Source: Rhynchopus sp. YZ270_cl-10 (Eukaryota > Euglenozoa > Diplonemea > Diplonemida > Diplonemidae). From it: a DNA stretch of 64,000 nt. Where the stretch lies: contig OZ037870.1 of assembly GCA_964035575.1 (NCBI GenBank), forward strand, positions 1,404,014 to 1,468,013, given 5' to 3'. Of this stretch, positions 9,977-19,359 are shown one piece after another (positions within the stretch are counted from its first letter, which is position 1; each line of letters starts with the position of its first letter). Position numbers and translations under genes: made by a program. A model generated the notes under the pieces. It had not been told where the DNA came from, did not search any database, and saw only the letters and a program-made list of their open reading frames with translations.

Positions 9977-10828
9977 ATGCAAAACGCAGTTCTCACGCGA
10001 GCTCTGGAGCAATGCAGGGAGGTGGGGTCTGCGACGCTCGTGGTGCCGATTCAGAGCAGCGACACACGCGCTGGACTCAATGAGGCAGAGGTGTTTCTGT
10101 CTCGCACCGACTCCAACCCAAACGGCATTGCTGTGTCTGTACACACGGGGAAGCTTCTTGGCAAGAAGGCACATTCCTGCCTGGACATCGTCCTCTCACA
10201 AAAGGCCGCCACAGAGAGCACAGAGGACATTCTCTCGTGGATCTCCCACACAGACCTCCTGGCCAACGTCGTGACAACCTTTTACCCAACGCCACTGTTG
10301 CCTGACAGCAGGCTGTGCCGCGCATGGATCTACTTCCACCACATCTGTTCCGAAACCAAGGTGAAACAGGCTATGCAGTGGGGCACGTCTCTTGGCCTGT
10401 CGGGCATCATGATCCCAGGCGAGCCTGGATGCCTGGTGGTGGAAGGGGTGTTGGGTGGGGTGGCGTGTGTGGTGGAGAGGCTACGGCTGTTCTCGTGGAG
10501 GGACATGAAGGTGGTGTTAGTGACGCTTGATCCGGACAGGGTGCCGTGGCAAGGGGTGAGGCATATCACCGAGGAGTGCGCTGAGGTGTACGGCAATGGT
10601 GCTCGGACAGCCCAGGGCACACCCGGCACAGGAGGCACCACCCCCGCATCACGTTCACGTGCCGACTACTCCCTCCTCTGTGAGGCGCTCCCCACCCAGC
10701 TCCGCCAAGACCTCTTAGTTGTGCTCCCCGTTTTCACCGCAGGCCTTGTGCCAGAGGTGGACGTCCCATTCCCCCCCGCACAACGACCCGAACGGAGTGA
10801 GAAGAAGAAGAAAAAGCGTCTCCAGTAG
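9977..10828 (+). CDS. RWDD2-like protein with DUF1115 domain
   Basis: A single exon encodes 283 residues; the ATG lies 5 nt after an AG acceptor. Residues ~116-205 match the DUF1115 C-terminal domain of RWDD2 proteins: WIYFHHICSETKVKQAMQWG, then LSGIMIPGEPGCLVVEG and ERLRLFSWRDMKV, parallel to the family's IYSHHI...W...L.G...PGKPG...EG...L.W. The first ~110 residues sit where RWDD2 carries its RWD domain but are diverged. The C-terminal tail is Pro-rich and ends in a Lys run (EKKKKKRLQ). The cellular role of RWDD2 proteins is poorly known; RWD folds usually bind proteins in ubiquitin or translation-control pathways. Confidence 0.72.
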   Translation: MQNAVLTRALEQCREVGSATLVVPIQSSDTRAGLNEAEVFLSRTDSNPNGIAVSVHTGKLLGKKAHSCLDIVLSQKAATESTEDILSWISHTDLLANVVTTFYPTPLLPDSRLCRAWIYFHHICSETKVKQAMQWGTSLGLSGIMIPGEPGCLVVEGVLGGVACVVERLRLFSWRDMKVVLVTLDPDRVPWQGVRHITEECAEVYGNGARTAQGTPGTGGTTPASRSRADYSLLCEALPTQLRQDLLVVLPVFTAGLVPEVDVPFPPAQRPERSEKKKKKRLQ

Positions 10829-11039
10829 AGCGGGGGTGTGGAGAAGGGGGGGGAGGGGTTGCAGGTGGGTTGGATGAAGACAGGGGTCAGCCTTCTTTTC
10901 TTGTGTTGCAGGGGGTTCTTAGCTTTCTGAGCCACCCAATACCCAATACCGATTCTATTTTTTCACCACTCTCTTTCACCACACCTTTTCAACACACCCC
11001 TTCAGGTCCCCCCCACACCCCCCCTTTTTTGCCCCCAAA

Positions 11040-12638
11040 ATGGAGGGCAGTTTAAATCAAAGCGTGCGTTCACCGTTGTTGCAGTGTGCACCGGGGCAGG
11101 CAATTGTTGCGTCTGTTTCGCAGATGTCGCGTATGGCACATGTACGTCCACAGGAGTTCCGCGACGCACTTCTACGCATGAACGACCGAGAAGAGGAATT
11201 TGTCGAAATCACCCGCGAGGACGACGGCGTCACCATCGGCGACACCTCCTTCAACCCCTCCCCTTCCTCACAACGTGCAAACCTGCTCCACGGCACCCGC
11301 ATGGAAACCCACCCTGGCGAATCCAGCTACCTCCTCTCACATGGGTCGGTCAAATCCGCTTCAGCGTCGACCGTTCAGTTCACACCAATGCTGCTCATGA
11401 CGCCAGCATCAGTACGCATCAAGGCCGAATGCACGCCTAAGGATTCACTGTATATGCTTCCATCAACAATGGAGGATTCGTGTCTATTGGTGTTGGAGGG
11501 GGAGAAGAAGCTGGACCGGTCGTGGATGAGCCTGCCACCACCGATAAAGGGGATTAAGGAGATTGGGATAAAGGATGAGGGTTTTTATTATGTGGTGATT
11601 GAGTATGCGCGGCCTGCGGTGGTGTGGGTGGTGTTGATAGCGGCTGTGGTGGGGCTTTCGTCTAAGGCAGTGGTCGCTGAGGCGATGTACCCTGCAGCCG
11701 TCAGCCCGGTGGCGAAGAGCATCTGGATGACCTTCATCTCCGTCTGCGGGTTCTGGCTTCTAGGTATCTATGAGTTCTGTACAACCCCTGATGTGACAGA
11801 GCAAATCTCCGCCCTCTTCGCACCCCAATCCGCCTCCATGCTCAGCCCCTACATCCTCGGAACCGAAGAACAACCAAAATTCGTCCAATCATCTATTTTG
11901 CTTCCTGCGTTCTCGTGTTTGATGATAGCCTTTGCCAGTCTTCTGCATGGATTGTTCTCCGTGTTTTTTTTGTTATCACTCAAATACACGACTCTCGAGC
12001 AGTGTGTCGTTTTGATGAACATCCACCCGGTTTTGGTGTTAATGTCGCGATTGGATCGATCAAACGTTATGGAGCGTATGGGTGCGGTGGTGGTGTGTGC
12101 GGGGGTGGTGGGGCTGTTTTTTGCGACGCCCTCTGATGCTGTGGCGGAAGCGCCTATTCTTGGTGACGTGCTTGCGTTTATGGTGTCAGTCTTTATGTGG
12201 TTCTACTTAAGTTTAAGCCAACGCCTGCAGGAAGAGCTGCCAAGCAGCATGCTGATGAGTTGCATCAACTCTGGGTCGTTGCTGTGCCAATTAGTCTTTC
12301 TCTTTTGCTTTGACAGCCCTGAGGTTGGCCTCTCACATGACGCCTTTATTGCGTTTATTATACCTAATCTCCTTGGTGGGCTTTTTGGTGGGTTTCTTGC
12401 TTATGGTGGCTTCATGCTTGCATCACGCTACCTGAACCCTCTCATCGTCAGTGTTCACATCACCCTCGAACCGCTCTTCGCAGTTGTGATACAAATGATG
12501 GCGTTGGGTGTCATCCCTGCCCCGCCAATCTGGGGGGCGCTCTTCACGCTTGCCAGTGGAACCATTGCTGTGGCGGTCGGAGGCAGTCGAGGCATCGTAG
12601 AAATCACAGATTACGAAGAGAATTTGCTTCTGTCATAG
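11040..12638 (+). CDS. EamA/DMT-family membrane transporter
   Basis: A single exon encodes 532 residues. A ~180-residue hydrophilic N-terminal region is followed by about ten hydrophobic segments, from VVWVVLIAAVVGLSS to WGALFTLASGTIAVAVGG. The late segment LASRYLNPLIVSVHITLEPLFAVVIQ is the typical EamA signature, in which 'P..v.....lePv.a.l' ends the second repeat of the drug/metabolite transporter fold (SLC35-like). The substrate cannot be told from sequence; relatives move nucleotide sugars, amino acids or metabolites. The long soluble N terminus is unusual for the family and may be regulatory. Confidence 0.85.
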   Translation: MEGSLNQSVRSPLLQCAPGQAIVASVSQMSRMAHVRPQEFRDALLRMNDREEEFVEITREDDGVTIGDTSFNPSPSSQRANLLHGTRMETHPGESSYLLSHGSVKSASASTVQFTPMLLMTPASVRIKAECTPKDSLYMLPSTMEDSCLLVLEGEKKLDRSWMSLPPPIKGIKEIGIKDEGFYYVVIEYARPAVVWVVLIAAVVGLSSKAVVAEAMYPAAVSPVAKSIWMTFISVCGFWLLGIYEFCTTPDVTEQISALFAPQSASMLSPYILGTEEQPKFVQSSILLPAFSCLMIAFASLLHGLFSVFFLLSLKYTTLEQCVVLMNIHPVLVLMSRLDRSNVMERMGAVVVCAGVVGLFFATPSDAVAEAPILGDVLAFMVSVFMWFYLSLSQRLQEELPSSMLMSCINSGSLLCQLVFLFCFDSPEVGLSHDAFIAFIIPNLLGGLFGGFLAYGGFMLASRYLNPLIVSVHITLEPLFAVVIQMMALGVIPAPPIWGALFTLASGTIAVAVGGSRGIVEITDYEENLLLS

Positions 12639-12840
12639 GGGTGAGGCTGGGAGAAAACCTAGGTGGTGGAGGTGGTGGGTCGACAATTCTTTGTCGAGAG
12701 GTGTGGGGTGTTTTGGGGATGGAGTGGGATCGTCTACAATTTGACAGCTAAAACAAAAGCGTTTCCGTTTTCGATCATTCCAAAGGATTGTTTTAAAAAA
12801 ATGTAGGGGAAACGCGGGTTCAGTGGGGAGAGAGGGGGTG

Positions 12841-14034
12841 TAGGGGAGGGTCACTGTACTCGATAAATGCGATTTTTCCGATTTTGATCCTCAGAACCGC
12901 AGAAGTCCCCGAAAACCATACCAAACCACCTAGGGGACCCAAAAAACGCACCAGCGCCCCAGTTTTGACACAGAAACACTCAGATGATGCCTGAAATGCA
13001 ATTTTTAAAAAATGCCTACAGAACTTGTACCTGCCCACCCCCGTAGATAGAGCAAATCACACATTCATCACGCCTCAGTGTGGGCCAGGGGCCAGAAAAG
13101 CCCCCAAAGCCACATATTTTCACCCCAGAACCTATCCCGAGGGGTACCCAGGCTGTTTCGGGGTGTTTAGAGGGACTTGGTGGAACTTAGAACCATGTTT
13201 CAAAAAGGGTACAAGTACTGTGCCAAGGGTTTTCCCACCCTAAGGTATCTGAAGCCGTCAAAAAACGTGAAGTAGGCAATAAATCAAAAAATACCCCCTG
13301 AGGTCAAAAAAACCACACCATAGGCCCATTTGGACCCCAAAAATCGAATTCCGCCCGGTTTTGGGCACTTTTAACCACTTCTGAGCGACTTTTTTGCGTT
13401 TTTTAAAAGTGACCACCAACTTGTACCTGCCCACCCCCCCTGTAGATAGAGCAACTCACACATCCATCACGCCTCAGTGTGAGCCAGGGGCCAGAAAAGC
13501 CCCCAAAGCCACATATTTTCACCCCAGAACCTATCCCGAGGGGTACCCAGGCTGTTTCGGGGTGTTTAGAGGGACTTGGTGGAACTTAGAACCATGTTTC
13601 AAAAGGGTACCAGTACTTGGTCCCTTGAGAGGGCAAACCCTTGGCACAGTACTTGTACCCTTTTTGAAACATGGTTCTAAGTTCCACCAAGTCCCTCTAA
13701 ACACCCCGAAACAGCCTGGGTACCCCTCGGGATAGGTTCTGGGGTGAAAATATGTGGCTTTGGGGGCTTTTCTGGCCCCTGGCCCACACTGAGGCGTGAT
13801 GGATGTGTGAGTTGCTCTATCTACGGGGGTGGGCAGGTAAGTTCTGTAGGCACTCTTTTAAAATTGCATTTCAGGCATTATCTGAGTGTTTCTGTGTCAA
13901 AACTGGGGCGCTGGTGCGTTTTTTGGGTCCCCTAGGTGGTTTGGTATAGTTTTCGGGGACTTCTGCGGTTCTGAGGATCAAAATCGGAAAAATCGCATTT
14001 ATCGAGAGATTTAACGTGCAGTGACCCTCCCCTA
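12841..14034. mobile_element. Long-TIR DNA element (1.2 kb) with a third internal arm copy
   Basis: The ends are TAGGGGAGGGTCACTG (12841) and its complement CAGTGACCCTCCCCTA (to 14034). The inverted arms extend ~400 bp each, nearly end to end. A partial direct copy of the left arm (13415-13610) sits in the middle, so the segment with GGGTACCCAGGCTGTTTCGG occurs three times. The flanks GAGGGGGTG (12832-12840) and GAGGGGGGG (14035-14043) may be an imperfect 9-bp duplication, as in Mutator-like elements. There is no transposase. It stands ~200 bp downstream of the transporter gene. Confidence 0.82.
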
Positions 14035-15240
14035 GAGGGGGGGTGTGCATTTTTTGAAAATGCTAAAACGTTTAGCGTATCCCATTTAAATATTTCTTGT
14101 AATTCCGATTTAGCGAAGTAACGAAAGAAAGAAAGAAACCAAAGAAAAAAACCCTCCTTCAAAAAAGAGCGGAGTTCACTTTCAATTCCGCTTGGCAATA
14201 ATGTAAAAGAAAGGTATTCGGATCCATTTTTTCAAAACAAAACAAAACAAAAAGAGACCGAATAAATACACCTTTTTTTTCTCATAATAAACTCTTGGTA
14301 TTTGGCTTTATTTGGCTTTAAAAAAATGTGGGCAAATCACGATTCAATGCAACGTGCTTCCTGCTGCCAATCTTCGTCCTTGTTCCTTTTTAAAAAACCC
14401 CATTTTTTTGTACTACTTTAATTAAGGTGACTACTCCAAAGCAACGTGATGCTGATTATCTGACTGACTTTTCTTAAAATTCAGCCATCGATCCCAAGGG
14501 TAGCGGATTGGGCACACAACTCCCCCCATGCTGTGTCGCCCTCTTTTCACCTTTTAAAAAATTCCTTGACAGTGGAATTTGCAGTTTACATGTGGCAAAC
14601 TACACTATTCCAACAATTTTTCAAAAATAAAATAAAAATACATTTGTCTATTCTAAGAAGGGAGTCCTTCTATTGTCTCGCGTTCTCCATGTGTCCGCTG
14701 AGGCCTTTGCGCTTTTGATAACCCCTCTTTTTTGTGGGAAGAAAAATCGCAAAAATAATAATAAATCCAAATAACTTTCCCCGAAAACTGAATAAAACTG
14801 TGGACGCATGCCCCCATATCCTTTTTAGTATAGAGTGCGCACAAGAGACACACCATCTTTTCAAGTTTTCCCTTTTTTTCTTTCGCGGGGAACCGGTGCC
14901 TGCGTCCGCCGATGAACGGTGAGGCGTTATGCACTTTCAACTTCTCTACCGCATTATTTTAAACCACCTTCCAGTTATATCAGAGCAACAAAAAAGATCA
15001 GCCCATTTTTTTTTTACAACACCCCCCTTCTCCTCTCACATTTTTTTCTTTGTGCTTATCCGGATGGCTGGCATCGCACGTGGGACAGTCGGAGGTGCCT
15101 GCATCAACAACTACAGTTTTTTTCCACCCCCATTCCCTCTCCCCCGCTCAGAACACACATTCATTCCCCCTCGCTTTGCCCGCCTCTGCATCTCCCCCTC
15201 CCCCTCCCCCTCCCCCTCCCCCTGGTAACCCAGCAGCCTC
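14035..15240 (+). other. Spacer with modules M5, M8, M1, M3
   Basis: No gene is recognised. Modules in gene sense: M5 at 14569-14627 (ACTACACTATTCCAACAATT), M8 at 14835-14870 (GCACAAGAGACACACCATC), M1 at 14896-14947 (GTGCCTGCGTCCGCCGATG with CCG-ATGAA-CGG apical stem) and M3 at 15050-15121 (CCGGATGGCTGGCATCG, then GGTGCCTGCATCAACAAC). A CCCCCT repeat (15190-15224) and an AG at 15235-15236 precede the next ATG and probably serve as pyrimidine tract and acceptor. Confidence 0.6.
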
Positions 15241-17707
15241 ATGGGGTTCTGCTGTTCGTGCGGAACTCCTCAGCCTGATGGTGCGAGCTATTGCTTTAAA
15301 TGTGGAGCCCCGCTGACACTTGATGGATCTGCGGGGGGTAGTCCCGAGAGGTATCATGCAAGGGGGAACACCACACCTGCAGCGCAACCAGCTCCAGCTC
15401 CACAGACACACCAAGAAGCTGTCCCGACCCATAGCCAGCATGCACCGCAGCCTCACGCAAACAGGTCGTCCATCCGCATCGTGAAAGGCAACTTCGGTGT
15501 GGTCCCCCCCTTCGCCATCGGCGGCACGCTCGAGATGACAGACGACCCCGATAGCGTCCCACACCGCAGCAAACGCCTTGCGACCGTCAACGACCAAGGA
15601 CACCATCACACCTCACCCCGCTCCAGCTCCGCACACCGAAGGAAAGGACGCGCCTTTGTCCACACCGCGCCCACAGAGGACCGAGCACGTGACCACATCT
15701 TCCCCGACACCATCCCCGAGCAGCGCACCCCACCCCGCCTCAAGCAGATCAGAGAGGACCGCAGCCGTGTCCGCAAAGGGCTCAAGACAGAGGCAGAGAT
15801 CATCCGCGACGCGCCAGGCGAGGTGCGGAAGCTGCGGGTAAAGAAAAAGCACCTTGCATCGAAGAACGGCTTGGTGTTGGACGAAGAGAACTTTGTGACA
15901 GATTTGACGCAGAACGGGCCTGCGGAGGTGGCTGGGGTGCAGGTGGGGATGCAGGTGCTTGCGGTGGATGCGCAGTACGTTGCAAACAATGCGGAGGCGA
16001 TGAACCTGATGCGGTGCAAGGAGTTCACTCTCACGGTCAGCGACTACGTGGCGGATGAAACGTCGTCGAGCGATGGTGGGGGTGGTGCAGGTGTGTCGCC
16101 TGCACGGCGCCGTGGACGCACACACTCCGGCACCCCAGTACGCACACAGCAACGTAGTACCTCCCGCAATAGCACACCACGCTCTGGCAAACGCCAAGGC
16201 GGCGACGTCTGGCGTGGCCACCAAGGCTATGAAGGGCGCGACTACCCAGGTGCTGCCAGCTGGGAGCTCGAAGCTGCCATACAAGGCGAGACCCCCGGCA
16301 CCACCAGGCAAAGCGAGAGCGCCAAAGCTGCGCTCCGCCGGCACCACGAAAAGAACAAAAAACTGCACGAAATGCACTCCGACGATCAAAGCGGTGCCAG
16401 GAGAAGCAGATCCCCAGAAGACAGAGATGGGGATCGTCATGCAAGAGGGCGTGGTGGTGGTGGTAGCGGCGGCGGCGGTGCAACCATCACCATCTCACCC
16501 CCCAGAGCCAGGGCGGATGACCGAGGTGGCAGAGATAAATCCCCGAGCAGTGGCAGAAAGCGTGGCAACAGTGGTGGTGCTGGCGGGCGGAACCTTAAAC
16601 CGAACCACGAATTCTTCAACAAACGTGGCAGCGTTGAGTCGGAGAGGCGCGATCGCGACTACAACGATGAAAAGGTGCAGCGCTTTGGGACTGGCGTGGA
16701 GGTGTACACTTCACCACGGAGGCTTGCATATGACGAGCAGGATACTGCAAGAACGGGGCCACCAGCTGCACGCATCCCGGAGGTGAACGACCCTGTCCTC
16801 ATGCCCAGCGGCACCAACGGCAACACCACCACCACCACCGGCAGCAGCAGTGTCAGCAACGCACCCCCCACCGCCACCATCCACACCCTCAGCTCCGCAC
16901 GCACCTACCCCGTCTCACAGCGCACACCTTCCGAGGCACCACCAAACAGCGTCAGCGACACTGCAAAGGAAGAGTACCGGCGGCGTCTCAGTCGCTACAT
17001 GACAGAAGGGGACAAGATCCAGGCGCAGGTCATGGCGCAGGCGCAACTGCAGGCTCAAGGGCTTCCGGTTACTTCTCGACGCGAGCCTCTTACTCCATTC
17101 CAGCACTCCGTCGCAACAGGGTACGACAGGAACTTCGACTCGTACCGCCCCAACATGTGGCGTGAGGCTGATCCTTACGAGACGGGAGGGCATAGGAGTG
17201 TGTCGCCACCGAGGGGGCGTCTGGATACGACGGAGTCATGGCTGTCGGACCCAGCCATGCGGGCAACGACGCACTCAGCTTCGGGGAGTGTTGGGCGGGT
17301 GAGCCGTGGTGGGGGAGGAGGAGGAGGAGGAGGTGGTGCGCATTGTCTCTGCTCCACAGCGTCGTCGTCCCTCGGACGGTCGTACAACTGCACGCACTGC
17401 AACTCTGCATGCTGTATGGACTGCTACTGGACAGGAAGGTGTCTGCAGTGCAAGAACCTCGCTGCCGTGCCTGCGCCCCCGCCAAGCCACTTCAGAGCAA
17501 GCGAGCCACCACACCTTGCAGAGGACGTACAGCGCCACAGATCAGCGTCAGCAAAGCGGAGGGTATGTGGGAAGTTAATCATTTAAAAAAAAAAAACGTT
17601 TTAAAAACACAACAAATAACTCCATCTTTTTACAACAGCATTCCCGCCGGAGCTCCTCAGGTTATGTTGAAAAGCTTGCGTCTCGCTTATCAGCGTCTTC
17701 AGGGTAA
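15241..17707 (+). CDS. Zinc-ribbon / PDZ-like / Cys-rich multidomain protein
   Basis: Exons 15241-17562 and 17639-17707 (76-nt intron, GTATGT...CAACAG, phase 0) encode 796 residues. Order: an N-terminal double-CxxC zinc ribbon (CCSCGTPQPDGASYCFKCG, residues 4-22); a low-complexity stretch; a PDZ-like domain at about 200-265 (GLVLDEENFVTDLTQNGPAE, then GVQVGMQVLAVD), where the family has its GLG.....V..V..GSPA...GL..GD.I..V core; a long Ser/Arg/Gly-rich disordered region; and a second Cys-rich finger near 700-740 (CLCSTAS...CTHCNSACCMDCYWTGRCLQC). It is probably a scaffold or adaptor. Similar zinc-ribbon plus PDZ proteins occur in trypanosomatids, but I cannot name an orthologue. Confidence 0.8.
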
Positions 17708-19359
17708 ACAAAGGCCGCGTCCGTTGGTCATTGAGCTAAGTTTATTTTTCCGCATGTGTTCTAGCAGCGAACATTAGAAGCGTCTAGAAGAAGTGTATTT
17801 TGTGAATATTAGCAAAACAAAACGAAACAAAAAACAAAGATGAATACCACAGGTCGATCGCTTTGATTTGGTGACTAAGCACAGAGAGGCTTAGGATCAT
17901 CTTACCAAACCATTATCTGATCGTTCTACGAGCGTAGGTAACCCGTAATAAAAAAAGAAAAAGAAAAACGAATTATTTTCCCTCTTCCAACCCCCCCCTA
18001 GAAACCACTGCCTCCCACAGAGGCAATTTCACTGCTCTTTTTTTATATTTTTTTTTGCGATCCTGCGACCCAGAGGCGTTTGCATTATCAACTTCACTTT
18101 TTTTTTGTGAATTCGCTTCAAAGAGTAATCTCTGTTTCCCCTTTGGGTCCATAACGGGGGTTTTGCGTATTTCTTTTAGCGAAAAAATATGCAATTTCGC
18201 TGGATTTTTTTTTTTTGACTTAGATAGAGGCTTTCTTCAAGTAAGAAACCATCCCCTGGATTTTTCCCTCAATTCTTGTCCCCCCTCAAGCTTGCAACAA
18301 CCTGACAAGCAGTAGGACCAAGTGTAACTTATATTCTCCGTATATTTGTGAAGACAGTGTCGGCACGTGATCAAATATTTTTGTTATAGACCACGTCGCT
18401 ATCGTTATACCGCATTTGTATCTTTTTTTCCTGCAGTTTAATACCCCCATTTTTAGAGTCTTTACGAGTAAATATCCGAAGTTGACAGCAAATCAATTTC
18501 TTCGTCTGTGTTGGGTAAATTCCTACTAATAAAGGACAAAAGGGAATGTATAATATATCTTCATCCTTGGGTGTTTACACGAAGGAAGACACCTGGGGTT
18601 CAGGATTTTATTTCCTACGATCGTTAGTGAAATACTCTCTTGTCTGGGAGCTACACCACACCAAGGGGAACAAAAATGTGCCCCCTAAAAAAAAATGTGT
18701 GTACGAAAGCAGAGGGTCCCTCTCACACAAACGGTGCTTCTTGCAGCGCATTTAACTTTGTGCCTGTATCCGTTGAGGTGCCAGCACTAAAAAAAACCAT
18801 ATTTTTTAAGGGGTTTTTTTGTCCCTTCATATGAGGGTTTCTCCCCTCCTTAATACCATGCAATGCAATGAGACCTGCGCCTGAAAATAGGCATGTCTAG
18901 AAAACCTATCTGAGGCGTGGCTGAGGCGTACTATTACTTACAATCACGTCTGAGTATTATTGGGACGCCTCAGCCACGTCTGTATCAGGACTTAGCGAGG
19001 CTTTGTTCGGCCTCGCTGTATTGTATGTATTACGTTCTGCGCAAAAAATATGTCACAAAAACGGTGATTTTTAAAAAGGTGACGAAAGCACCGAGGCTTA
19101 GGTTCATCTTACAAAAAAAATTTTTTTTCTTTGTATACAGTGCCCCTGCGTCCGCCGATGCTCGGTGGGGCGTTTTGCACTTTTCAACTTCCACAGTTCC
19201 CTCCTCTCTCTGCCCCTTTGCCCCCATCCCCTCCCACTCCACAGTATGCACGATACCGATACATTTAAAAAAGGCATCTTTTTTTAGTTATTTTGTTCTC
19301 TCTCCTCTCTTCTCTCTCCTCTGCTCCCTTTCTTTTCCATCACAACACCACAGAATGGT
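17708..19359 (+). other. Spacer with modules M4, M4 and M1
   Basis: A/T-rich with no supported ORF. M4 copies lie at 17876-17910 (GAGGCTTAGGATCATCTTAC) and 19085-19115 (GAGGCTTAGGTTCATCTTAC). M1 lies at 19139-19194, 24 nt after the second M4, with apical stem CCG-ATGCT-CGG and GCAC closing stem. The next ATG lies 165 nt downstream, after long CT-rich tracts and a CACAG acceptor. Confidence 0.6.

Noticed and set aside
15613-16440. 275-codon minus-strand ORF
   Set aside because: Antisense shadow of the zinc-ribbon/PDZ gene.
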